From NCBI RefSeq assembly GCF_000282495.1, contig NZ_AKJE01000080.1, forward strand, positions 20,907-84,906: a stretch of 64,000 nt of DNA, written 5' to 3'. The DNA is from Pseudomonas sp. GM79. Its GTDB lineage: Bacteria; Pseudomonadota; Gammaproteobacteria; Pseudomonadales; Pseudomonadaceae. Positions 8,388-15,848 of this stretch are shown in pieces. Numbering within the stretch: position 1 is the stretch's first letter; each line of letters opens with the position of its first letter. The notes below the pieces were generated by a model that did no database searches, was not told the DNA's origin, and saw only the letters and a list, made by a program, of their open reading frames with translations. A program made the position numbers and the translations under genes.

Positions 8388-8564
8388 ATGGCTACCGTTA
8401 AAGTTACGCTGATCAAAAGCATGACCGGCCGCATCCCTAACCACAAACTGTGCGTTAAGGGTCTGGGTCTGCGTCGCATCGGTCACACTGTAGAAGTGCT
8501 TGATACTCCCGAGAATCGCGGGATGATCAACAAGGCTTACTACATGCTGCGTGTCGAGGGTTAA
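8388..8564 (+). CDS. rpmD: 50S ribosomal protein L30
   Basis: ATG 8388 to TAA 8562-8564 encodes 58 residues (MATVKVTLIKSMTGR...), the full length for L30. The middle GLGLRRIGHTVEV is typical. It lies 2 nt after rpsE and 3 nt before rplO. Confidence 0.96.
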   Translation: MATVKVTLIKSMTGRIPNHKLCVKGLGLRRIGHTVEVLDTPENRGMINKAYYMLRVEG

Positions 8565-8567
8565 TCG

Positions 8568-9005
8568 ATGAAACTCAATGATCTGAGTCCAGCGCCGGGT
8601 TCCCGTCGCGAAAAGCATCGTCCGGGCCGTGGTATCGGTAGTGGTTTGGGTAAGACCGGTGGCCGTGGCCACAAAGGTCAGTCCTCCCGCTCCGGTGGCA
8701 CCATTGCTCCAGGCTTTGAAGGCGGTCAACAGCCGCTGCATCGTCGCCTGCCGAAGTTCGGTTTCGTTTCCCTGAAAGCCATGGATCGCGCAGAAGTGCG
8801 TTTGTCCGAGCTGGCTAAAGTGGAAGGCGACATCGTCACCGTGCAGTCCCTGAAAGATGCCAACGTGATCAACGTCAACGTTCAGCGTGTGAAAATCATG
8901 CTGTCCGGCGAAGTTACTCGCGCTGTCACCATCGGAAAGGGAATCGGCGCCACCAAAGGTGCGCGTGCGGCTATCGAAGCAGCTGGCGGCAAGTTCGAGG
9001 AATAA
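8568..9005 (+). CDS. rplO: 50S ribosomal protein L15
   Basis: The product is 145 residues. The glycine- and arginine-rich N-terminal extension (RPGRGIGSGLGKTGGRGHKG) threads into 23S rRNA. The stop TAA is directly followed by the secY ATG with no spacer. Confidence 0.97.
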   Translation: MKLNDLSPAPGSRREKHRPGRGIGSGLGKTGGRGHKGQSSRSGGTIAPGFEGGQQPLHRRLPKFGFVSLKAMDRAEVRLSELAKVEGDIVTVQSLKDANVINVNVQRVKIMLSGEVTRAVTIGKGIGATKGARAAIEAAGGKFEE

Positions 9006-10334
9006 ATGGCTAAGCAAGGTGCTCTCTCTGCGCTCGGCAAAGGCGGTATGTCTGAACTCTGGGCTCGTCTGCGTTTTCTATTCTTGGCGATTATCGTCTA
9101 CCGAATAGGCGCACACATCCCGGTTCCAGGTATCAACCCGGACCGACTCGCGGACCTGTTTCGACAGAATGAGGGGACCATTCTTAGCTTGTTCAACATG
9201 TTTTCCGGCGGCGCGCTGGAGCGGATGAGCATCTTTGCACTGGGGATCATGCCGTACATTTCGGCATCGATCATCATGCAGCTGATGACCGCCGTCAGCC
9301 CGCAGCTGGAGCAGTTGAAGAAGGAAGGTGAAGCTGGGCGTCGCAAGATCGCTCAGTACACCCGCTACGGCACTGTCGTTCTCGCTCTCGTTCAGGCAAT
9401 TGGCATGTCCATTGGTCTGGCGGGGCAGGGCGTTTCGTTCACTGGTGACTTTGGCTTCCATTTCGTCGCGGTATCCACTTTTGTGGCTGGTGCGATGTTC
9501 ATGATGTGGCTGGGTGAGCAGATTACTGAGCGTGGTGTTGGCAACGGTATCTCGATGTTGATTTTCGCAGGTATCGTCGCCGGTCTTCCGAGAGCGATCG
9601 GGCAGTCTTTCGAGTCTGCGCGTCAGGGTGATATCAACATTTTTGCCCTGGTTGCCATCGGTTTGCTGGCAGTAGCGATTATCGGTTTCGTGGTGTTCAT
9701 TGAGCGTGGTCAGCGTCGTATTGCTGTTCATTACGCCAAGCGCCAGCAGGGCCGCAAGGTCTTTGCTGCGCAGACTAGCCACTTGCCGTTGAAGGTGAAC
9801 ATGGCCGGTGTTATTCCGGCCATTTTCGCGAGCAGCATTTTGCTGTTCCCGGCTTCGTTGGGTACCTGGTTTGGTCAGTCTGAAGGTATGGGCTGGCTGC
9901 AGGACATCTCGCAGTCGATCGCTCCTGGTCAGCCGTTGAATATTCTGCTGTTTAGTGCAGGGATTATTTTCTTCTGCTTCTTCTATACGGCGTTGATGTT
10001 CAATCCGAAAGACGTAGCGGAAAACCTGAAGAAGTCCGGTGCCTTTATTCCGGGCATCCGTCCAGGAGAGCAGTCTGCGCGCTACATTGATGGCGTTCTG
10101 ACTCGTTTGACCCTGTTCGGTGCTCTATATATGACGGCCGTGTGTCTGTTGCCCCAGTTCCTGGTGGTTGCGGCAAACGTTCCGTTCTACCTTGGCGGGA
10201 CCTCGTTGCTGATCGTCGTCGTGGTTGTGATGGACTTCATGTCCCAAGTACAATCGCACCTCGTTTCGCACCAGTACGAATCCCTGATGAAGAAAGCCAA
10301 CCTGAAGGGTTACGGCAGCGGCATGTTGCGCTGA
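9006..10334 (+). CDS. secY: Protein translocase subunit SecY
   Basis: The product is 442 residues with about ten hydrophobic membrane segments. It is the central pore of the SecYEG translocon in the inner membrane. Recognisable parts are PGINPDRLADLF near the N-terminus, MPYISASIIMQL (segment 2), MWLGEQITERGVGNGIS, and the cytosolic loop with GVIPAIFASSI. It abuts rplO without a gap and is followed by rpmJ, the standard spc order. Confidence 0.98.
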   Translation: MAKQGALSALGKGGMSELWARLRFLFLAIIVYRIGAHIPVPGINPDRLADLFRQNEGTILSLFNMFSGGALERMSIFALGIMPYISASIIMQLMTAVSPQLEQLKKEGEAGRRKIAQYTRYGTVVLALVQAIGMSIGLAGQGVSFTGDFGFHFVAVSTFVAGAMFMMWLGEQITERGVGNGISMLIFAGIVAGLPRAIGQSFESARQGDINIFALVAIGLLAVAIIGFVVFIERGQRRIAVHYAKRQQGRKVFAAQTSHLPLKVNMAGVIPAIFASSILLFPASLGTWFGQSEGMGWLQDISQSIAPGQPLNILLFSAGIIFFCFFYTALMFNPKDVAENLKKSGAFIPGIRPGEQSARYIDGVLTRLTLFGALYMTAVCLLPQFLVVAANVPFYLGGTSLLIVVVVVMDFMSQVQSHLVSHQYESLMKKANLKGYGSGMLR

Positions 10335-10361
10335 GTACCCATAAGGTTCGAGGAGTTGGTG

Positions 10362-10478
10362 ATGAAAGTTCGTGCATCGGTGAAAAAGCTGTGCCGTAAC
10401 TGCAAGATTATTCGCCGCGAAGGTGTTGTTCGAGTAATTTGCAGCGCGGAACCGCGTCACAAACAGCGCCAAGGCTGA
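10362..10478 (+). CDS. rpmJ: 50S ribosomal protein L36 (zinc-binding form)
   Basis: A 38-residue product starts at ATG 10362 after AGGAG and ends at TGA 10476-10478. C11, C14, C27 and H33 form the zinc-ribbon set of the C+ type of L36. It is the last gene of the spc operon; a terminator-like hairpin follows after 18 nt. Confidence 0.95.
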
Positions 10479-10496
10479 GTGTGATTGTGCTTCAAG

Positions 10497-10520
10497 CCCG
10501 GCAGCTAGTGCGCTGCCGGG
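10497..10520 (+). terminator. Hairpin at the spc/alpha operon boundary
   Basis: CCCGGCAGC (10497-10505) and GCTGCCGGG (10512-10520) pair perfectly around TAGTGC and are followed by a T-rich stretch (TTGATTATTTGTTATT). This is a good candidate for the spc operon terminator. The T-rich tail doubles as the -35 of the next promoter. Confidence 0.65.
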
Positions 10521-10549
10521 TTGATTATTTGTTATTACAGCGATATTAT
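10521..10549 (+). promoter_or_regulatory. Sigma70-type promoter of the alpha operon
   Basis: TTGATT (10521-10526), 17 nt, then TATTAT (10544-10549). A start near 10556 gives a leader of about 50 nt before rpsM. In E. coli this leader holds the S4-binding pseudoknot; here only a small CGCCC/GGGCG pairing (10554-10558 with 10575-10579) was visible. Prediction from sequence. Confidence 0.65.
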
Positions 10550-10608
10550 CTCGCGCCCTATTTCTTGGCTTCCGGGGCGTAGGTAGCTGTCAATTGGAGT
10601 CCCACTGA

Positions 10609-10965
10609 ATGGCCCGTATTGCAGGCGTTAACATTCCAGATAACAAGCATACTGTTATCTCGCTGACCTACATCTATGGTGTTGGTCGCACTACTGCACA
10701 GAAAATTTGTGCAGTGACTGGGGTAAACCCAGCCGCAAAGATCAAAGATCTGAGCGACGAGCAGATTGAACAGCTGCGTGGCGAAGTGGCGAAGTTCACC
10801 ACTGAAGGTGACCTGCGTCGCGAAATCAACATGAAAATCAAGCGTTTGATGGACCTCGGTTGCTATCGCGGTCTGCGTCATCGTCGTGGTCTTCCAGTGC
10901 GCGGTCAGCGTACGAAGACTAACGCGCGTACCCGTAAAGGTCCGCGTAAGCCGATCCGCAAGTAA
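10609..10965 (+). CDS. rpsM: 30S ribosomal protein S13
   Basis: The product is 118 residues: MARIAGVNIPDNKH at the start, the helix-hairpin-helix-like YGVGRTTAQKIC, and the basic GLPVRGQRTKTNARTRKG tail. S13 contacts P-site tRNA and forms head bridges. It is the first gene of the alpha operon, with a TTGGAG ribosome binding site. Confidence 0.97.
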   Translation: MARIAGVNIPDNKHTVISLTYIYGVGRTTAQKICAVTGVNPAAKIKDLSDEQIEQLRGEVAKFTTEGDLRREINMKIKRLMDLGCYRGLRHRRGLPVRGQRTKTNARTRKGPRKPIRK

Positions 10966-10995
10966 TCGCCCCAGCGAATCGACAGGAAATTAATC

Positions 10996-11385
10996 ATGGC
11001 TAAACCTGCTGCTCGTCCTCGTAAAAAAGTTAAAAAGACAGTGGTTGATGGCATCGCCCACATCCATGCTTCTTTTAACAACACAATCGTGACCATCACC
11101 GACCGTCAAGGCAACGCTCTTTCCTGGGCTACCTCCGGTGGTTCGGGTTTCCGCGGTTCCCGCAAGTCCACCCCGTTCGCTGCTCAAGTAGCTGCTGAAC
11201 GTGCTGGTCAAGCTGCGCTGGAATACGGCCTGAAAAACCTCGACGTTAACGTCAAAGGTCCAGGCCCAGGTCGTGAATCCGCAGTCCGCGCTTTGAACGG
11301 CTGTGGCTACAAGATCGCCAGCATCACCGACGTGACGCCAATCCCGCACAACGGGTGCCGTCCGCCGAAGAAGCGCCGCGTGTAA
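10996..11385 (+). CDS. rpsK: 30S ribosomal protein S11
   Basis: The product is 129 residues: GIAHIHASFNNTIVTITD early and the C-terminal TPIPHNGCRPPKKRRV of S11. It is a component of the 30S platform near the mRNA exit. It starts 30 nt after rpsM with a GACAGGAAA site. Confidence 0.97.
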   Translation: MAKPAARPRKKVKKTVVDGIAHIHASFNNTIVTITDRQGNALSWATSGGSGFRGSRKSTPFAAQVAAERAGQAALEYGLKNLDVNVKGPGPGRESAVRALNGCGYKIASITDVTPIPHNGCRPPKKRRV

Positions 11386-11403
11386 TCCAGGAGATTGTAA
11401 AGA

Positions 11404-12024
11404 ATGGCTCGTTACATTGGTCCAAAATGCAAACTCGCTCGTCGCGAAGGCACCGATCTCTTTCTGAAGAGCGGCGTGCGCGCGATCGAATCGAAGTGCA
11501 ACATCGAAGCAGCACCTGGTATCCACGGCCAACGCCGCGGTCGCCAGTCCGATTACGGCACCCAACTGCGTGAAAAGCAGAAGGTCCGTCGTATCTACGG
11601 CGTTCTCGAGCGTCAATTCAGCGGCTACTACAAAGAAGCTGCTGGCAAGAAAGGCGCAACTGGCGAAAACCTGTTGCAGCTGCTCGAATGCCGTCTGGAC
11701 AACGTTGTATACCGTATGGGTTTTGGCTCTACTCGTGCCGAATCCCGTCAGCTGGTATCGCACAAGTCGATCAGCGTTAACGGTCAGACCGTAAACGTTC
11801 CGTCTTACCAGGTTCGTGCTGGTGACGTGGTTGCAGTTCGCGAGAAAGCAAAGAACCAACTTCGCATTGTCCAAGCTCTCGATCTGTGTGCCCAACGTGG
11901 CCGCGTAGAATGGGTAGAAGTAGACACTGAGAAGAAGTCGGGCGTTTTCAAGAACGTTCCAGCTCGCAGTGATCTGTCCGCCGACATCAACGAAAGCCTG
12001 ATTGTCGAGCTCTACTCCAAGTAA
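11404..12024 (+). CDS. rpsD: 30S ribosomal protein S4
   Basis: The product is 206 residues: MARYIGPKCKLARREGTD at the start, then an S4 RNA-binding domain in the second half (around HKSISVNGQTVNVPSY). S4 nucleates 16S assembly and in E. coli represses the alpha operon. There is no full CxxC zinc set, so this is the zinc-free form. It starts 18 nt after rpsK with CAGGAG upstream. Confidence 0.97.
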   Translation: MARYIGPKCKLARREGTDLFLKSGVRAIESKCNIEAAPGIHGQRRGRQSDYGTQLREKQKVRRIYGVLERQFSGYYKEAAGKKGATGENLLQLLECRLDNVVYRMGFGSTRAESRQLVSHKSISVNGQTVNVPSYQVRAGDVVAVREKAKNQLRIVQALDLCAQRGRVEWVEVDTEKKSGVFKNVPARSDLSADINESLIVELYSK

Positions 12025-12046
12025 GGGCTAGAAAATAGGTGCATCC

Positions 12047-13048
12047 ATGCAGATTTCGGTAAATGAGTTCCTGACACCCCGCCATATTGATGTGCAGGTT
12101 GTCAGTCCAACCCGCGCCAAGATCACTCTCGAGCCTCTCGAGCGTGGTTTTGGCCACACCCTGGGCAACGCGCTGCGCCGCATCCTGTTGTCCTCAATGC
12201 CCGGCTGTGCAGTAGTCGAGGCCGAGATTGACGGTGTGCTCCATGAGTACAGCGCCATCGAAGGTGTACAGGAAGACGTAATTGAAATCCTGTTGAACCT
12301 TAAAGGTCTGGCTATCAAGCTGCACGGTCGAGACGAAGTTACGCTGACCTTGTCGAAGAAGGGTTCGGGGGTGGTTACCGCTGCCGATATTCAGCTGGAT
12401 CATGATGTCGAGATCGTTAACCCCGATCACGTAATCGCTAACCTGGCGTCTAACGGCGCCCTGAACATGAAGCTCACCGTAGCTCGTGGTCGTGGTTATG
12501 AGCCGGCAGACTCGCGTCAGAGCGATGAAGACGAAAGCCGCAGCATTGGTCGCTTGCAGCTTGACTCTTCGTTCAGCCCGGTTCGCCGTATCGCTTACGT
12601 GGTGGAAAACGCCCGTGTCGAACAGCGTACTAACCTGGACAAGCTGGTTATTGATCTGGAAACCAACGGTACCCTGGATCCTGAAGAGGCTATCCGCCGT
12701 GCTGCAACCATCCTGCAACAGCAGTTGGCTGCGTTCGTCGATCTCAAAGGTGACAGTGAGCCAGTGGTTGTCGAGCAGGAAGACGAGATCGATCCGATCC
12801 TGCTTCGCCCGGTTGACGATCTGGAACTGACTGTACGTTCGGCTAACTGCCTTAAGGCGGAAAACATCTACTACATCGGTGACCTGATTCAGCGCACCGA
12901 AGTAGAGCTGTTGAAGACTCCGAACCTTGGCAAGAAATCCTTGACCGAAATCAAGGACGTTCTGGCCTCCCGCGGTCTGTCCCTCGGCATGCGCCTCGAC
13001 AACTGGCCGCCTGCAAGTCTTAAGAAGGACGACAAGGCGACTGCCTGA
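12047..13048 (+). CDS. rpoA: DNA-directed RNA polymerase subunit alpha
   Basis: The product is 333 residues. The N-terminal dimerisation domain shows LEPLERGFGHTLGNALRRIL, and the C-terminal domain (about 245-325) shows RSANCLKAENIYYIGDL and TPNLGKKSLTEIKDVL, the DNA- and activator-binding helix-hairpin-helix. This is the standard alpha operon position between rpsD and rplQ. Confidence 0.98.
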   Translation: MQISVNEFLTPRHIDVQVVSPTRAKITLEPLERGFGHTLGNALRRILLSSMPGCAVVEAEIDGVLHEYSAIEGVQEDVIEILLNLKGLAIKLHGRDEVTLTLSKKGSGVVTAADIQLDHDVEIVNPDHVIANLASNGALNMKLTVARGRGYEPADSRQSDEDESRSIGRLQLDSSFSPVRRIAYVVENARVEQRTNLDKLVIDLETNGTLDPEEAIRRAATILQQQLAAFVDLKGDSEPVVVEQEDEIDPILLRPVDDLELTVRSANCLKAENIYYIGDLIQRTEVELLKTPNLGKKSLTEIKDVLASRGLSLGMRLDNWPPASLKKDDKATA

Positions 13049-13090
13049 TCGTCGTAATCACCGAACGTTGTGTTTGGTAAGGAATGAACC

Positions 13091-13477
13091 ATGCGTCATC
13101 GTAAAAGTGGTCGTCACCTGAGCCGCACCAGCTCGCACCGCAAGGCCATGTTTCAAAACATGGCGGTGTCGCTGTTCGAGCACGAGCTGATCAAAACTAC
13201 ACTGCCAAAAGCCAAAGAACTGCGTCGCGTTGCTGAGCCGCTGATCACTTTGGCCAAGACAGACAGTCTGGCTAACCGCCGTCTGGCTTTCGACCGTACT
13301 CGTTCGAAAGCTATCGTTGGTAAGCTCTTCAACGACCTGGGCAAGCGTTACGCTACCCGTGAGGGTGGCTACCTGCGCATCCTCAAGTGCGGCTTCCGCA
13401 CTGGCGACAACGCGCCTATGGCGTACGTCGAGTTGGTTGATCGTCCTGTCGGCGGTGAAGCTGTATCCGCTGAGTAA
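13091..13477 (+). CDS. rplQ: 50S ribosomal protein L17
   Basis: The product is 128 residues: MRHRKSGRHLSRTSSHRKAM at the start and ending with GDNAPMAYVELVDR and a short acidic tail. It is the last gene of the alpha operon, and a clear terminator follows 21 nt after the stop. The ribosome binding site is AAGGAA. Confidence 0.97.
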   Translation: MRHRKSGRHLSRTSSHRKAMFQNMAVSLFEHELIKTTLPKAKELRRVAEPLITLAKTDSLANRRLAFDRTRSKAIVGKLFNDLGKRYATREGGYLRILKCGFRTGDNAPMAYVELVDRPVGGEAVSAE

Positions 13478-13498
13478 GACGTCAGTCTGAAACAAAGA

Positions 13499-13522
13499 AC
13501 CGGGCCTAGTGCCCGGTTTTTT
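13499..13522 (+). terminator. Rho-independent terminator of the alpha operon
   Basis: ACCGGGC (13499-13505), loop CTAGT, GCCCGGT (13511-13517), then T6. The position directly after rplQ fits the end of the ribosomal cluster. Confidence 0.85.
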
Positions 13523-13716
13523 GTGCGTGTAAGAAACGCGCTGTTTGTACAAGCTTCTTTGCGGTTCATGCCTTCAGTATATGAGCGGGATTGTTGGTAG
13601 TATTTTTCTATTGATGTCTGCAAATTAATGAATTTGTAGGTGTCATGATTGATGGTCAATACTCCCTCCCACGCCGATTAGCCGGCAGTTCCAAAACTGA
13701 CAGAGGATGAGATCGC
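13523..13716 (+). promoter_or_regulatory. Upstream region of katA
   Basis: This gap of about 190 nt must contain the katA promoter. It is AT-rich around 13560-13650 and contains CAAATT-AATG-AATTTG (13621-13636), a 6-bp inverted repeat that could be an operator. I could not assign a confident -35/-10 pair or a clear OxyR site. The ribosome binding site AGAGGATGAG ends 6 nt before ATG 13717. Confidence 0.35.
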
Positions 13717-15165
13717 ATGAGCCAAAACAAAACGCTTACGACCGCCAGTGGCGCTCCTGTCGCCGACAACCAGAATTCCCGCTCCGCCGGCCCTCGTGGC
13801 CCTTTGCTGCTCGACGATTTCCACCTGATCGAGAAGCTTGCGCACTTCAATCGTGAAAACATTCCTGAGCGTCGTGTACACGCCAAAGGTTCGGGTGCGT
13901 ACGGTACGTTCACCGTGACTCGCGACATCACCGAATACACCAGCGCCAAGCTGTTTGAGTCCGTCGGCAAACAAACCCCGACATTCTTGCGATTCTCCAC
14001 CGTAGGTGGCGAGCGTGGTTCGGCTGACACCGAGCGTGATCCGCGCGGTTTCGCCCTGAAGTTCTACACAGAAGAAGGCAACTGGGACATCGTTGGTAAC
14101 AACACGCCAGTGTTCTTCATTCGCGACCCGCTGAAATTCCCTGACTTTATCCACACCCAAAAGCGCTTGCCGCAAAGCAACCTGAAAAGTGCGCAGGCGA
14201 TGTGGGATTTCTGGTCGCATTCGCCTGAGGCGTTGCACCAGGTCACTATCCTGTTCTCGGACCGTGGCATCCCAGACGGCTATCGCCACATGCATGGCTT
14301 CGGCAGCCACACCTACAGCCTGATCAACGCCAATGGCGAGCGTCACTGGGTGAAGTGGCACTACAAAACCAGGCAAGGGATCAAGAACCTCACTCCTGCA
14401 GAAGCGGCACGTCTGGCCGGTACTGACCCGGATTACGCGCAACGTGATCTGTTCGGCGCCATTGAGCGCGGTGACTTCCCGAAATGGAGCGTCAACATTC
14501 AAGTCATGACTGAGGCTCAAGCCGCGGCTCATTACGAAAACCCGTTTGACGTGACCAAAACCTGGTCGCAGAAAGAGTTTCCGCTGATCGAAGTGGGTGA
14601 GTTGGAGCTCAACCGTAATCCGTTGAATTACTTCGCTGAAGTCGAGCAGGCGGCGTTCGGTCCGAGCAACATGGTGCCGGGTGTTGGTTTATCGCCTGAT
14701 CGCATGCTGCAAGGTCGTGTGTTCGCGTACGCTGATGCCCACCGCTACCGCGTGGGAACCAACCACCAGCAACTCCCGGTGAATGCACCTCGCAGCCCGG
14801 TTAATACTTATCAGCGCGACGGTTCGATGGCCTTTGGCAGCAATGGTGGTGCAGCCCCGAACTACGAGCCGAACAGCTATGTGGAATCACCAAAACAGGC
14901 ACCGCGCTATGCGGAACCTGCCTTGGCCTTGAGTGGCGCGGCTGATCGTTACGATCATCGCGAAGATACCGACTACTACAGCCACGCTGGTGCGCTGTTC
15001 CGCTTGATGAGCGATGAGCAGAAAACGCTGCTGATCAACAACATTGCCGGCGCAATGGCTGGTGTTTCCAGCGATGTGGTTGATCGCCAATTGCAGCATT
15101 TCTTCAAGGCCGACCCGGCGTATGGAGAAGCAATCGCAAAGGCACTCAACGTACAGCTTAACTAA
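13717..15165 (+). CDS. katA: Catalase (small-subunit haem catalase, KatA type)
   Basis: The product is 482 residues and disproportionates hydrogen peroxide. The distal histidine is H55 (RRVHAKGSGAYG), the distal asparagine is N128 (DIVGNNTP), and the proximal haem ligand is Y338 in RVFAYADAH. Length and sequence place it in the small-subunit clade 3. There is no signal peptide, so it acts in the cytoplasm. It is followed by a terminator and then a ferritin-like gene; in P. aeruginosa the same pair is katA-bfrA, and the iron store is reported to support KatA activity. Confidence 0.95.
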   Translation: MSQNKTLTTASGAPVADNQNSRSAGPRGPLLLDDFHLIEKLAHFNRENIPERRVHAKGSGAYGTFTVTRDITEYTSAKLFESVGKQTPTFLRFSTVGGERGSADTERDPRGFALKFYTEEGNWDIVGNNTPVFFIRDPLKFPDFIHTQKRLPQSNLKSAQAMWDFWSHSPEALHQVTILFSDRGIPDGYRHMHGFGSHTYSLINANGERHWVKWHYKTRQGIKNLTPAEAARLAGTDPDYAQRDLFGAIERGDFPKWSVNIQVMTEAQAAAHYENPFDVTKTWSQKEFPLIEVGELELNRNPLNYFAEVEQAAFGPSNMVPGVGLSPDRMLQGRVFAYADAHRYRVGTNHQQLPVNAPRSPVNTYQRDGSMAFGSNGGAAPNYEPNSYVESPKQAPRYAEPALALSGAADRYDHREDTDYYSHAGALFRLMSDEQKTLLINNIAGAMAGVSSDVVDRQLQHFFKADPAYGEAIAKALNVQLN

Positions 15166-15182
15166 GTCTAAACGATAAGCAG

Positions 15183-15207
15183 AACCGCCCTCATTTGGGC
15201 GGTTTTT
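15183..15207 (+). terminator. Rho-independent terminator of katA
   Basis: AACCGCCC (15183-15190), loop TCATTT, GGGCGGTT (15197-15204), ending in a five-T run. It lies 18 nt after the katA stop. Confidence 0.85.
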
Positions 15208-15320
15208 GCGTTATTTAAACTGCTTTTCTCAGAATATCTTCGCTTTTATAGCGTCGGGCGAGTGACCTTCCGGTCAGGTTGGTTCAAACTACAGACTTTC
15301 AAGCAGGGAGATGTAGGGCG

Positions 15321-15785
15321 ATGCAAGGTCACCCAGACGTAATCGATTACCTCAACACGTTGCTGACAGGCGAACTGGCAGCCCGTGATCAATATTTCGT
15401 CCATTCGCGGATGTATGAGGACTGGGGTTTCACCAAGCTCTACGAACGTATCAACCACGAGATGGAAGAAGAAGCCGGGCACGCTGATGCCCTGATGCGT
15501 CGTATTCTGATGCTCGAAGGCACGCCTCGCATGCGTCCGGACGACCTTGATGTTGGCACCACTGTGCCGGACATGCTCGCCGCTGACCTGCGCCTGGAAT
15601 ACAAAGTCCGCGCCGCGCTCTGCAAGGGCATTGAACTCTGCGAGCAGCACAAGGACTATGTCAGCCGCGAGATGCTGCGGGTTCAATTGCATGACACCGA
15701 AGAAGACCACACCTACTGGCTTGAAAAGCAGATGGGTCTGATCAAGTTGATCGGTCTCGAGAACTACCTGCAATCCCACGCCTGA
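15321..15785 (+). CDS. bfr: Ferritin-like iron-storage protein, annotated bacterioferritin (BfrA/FtnA type)
   Basis: The product is 154 residues starting MQGHPDVIDYLN. I chose ATG 15321; the longer in-frame reading from 15279 adds 14 atypical residues. Ferroxidase ligands are present: E18, E51 and H54 in EEEAGHAD, and E127 and H130 in TEEDH. The Bfr haem ligand Met52 is replaced by Ala (EEEAGHAD against EMKHAD in true Bfr). This matches the P. aeruginosa PA4235 type, renamed FtnA, which I recall as haem-free. It oxidises and stores Fe(II) as a 24-mer and lies next to katA. Confidence 0.92.
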   Translation: MQGHPDVIDYLNTLLTGELAARDQYFVHSRMYEDWGFTKLYERINHEMEEEAGHADALMRRILMLEGTPRMRPDDLDVGTTVPDMLAADLRLEYKVRAALCKGIELCEQHKDYVSREMLRVQLHDTEEDHTYWLEKQMGLIKLIGLENYLQSHA

Positions 15786-15797
15786 TCGCACCGATAC

Positions 15798-15837
15798 AAA
15801 AAGCCCCTGTCACTGAGCAAGTGACAGGGGCTTTTTT
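15798..15837. terminator. Bidirectional terminator between bfr and uvrA
   Basis: AAAAAGCCCCTGTCAC (15798-15813), loop TGAGCAA, complement GTGACAGGGGCTTTTT (15821-15836) and further T. It lies between convergent genes and carries A and T tracts on both sides, so it should serve both. Confidence 0.9.
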
Positions 15838-15848
15838 TGGAGCCGGAT

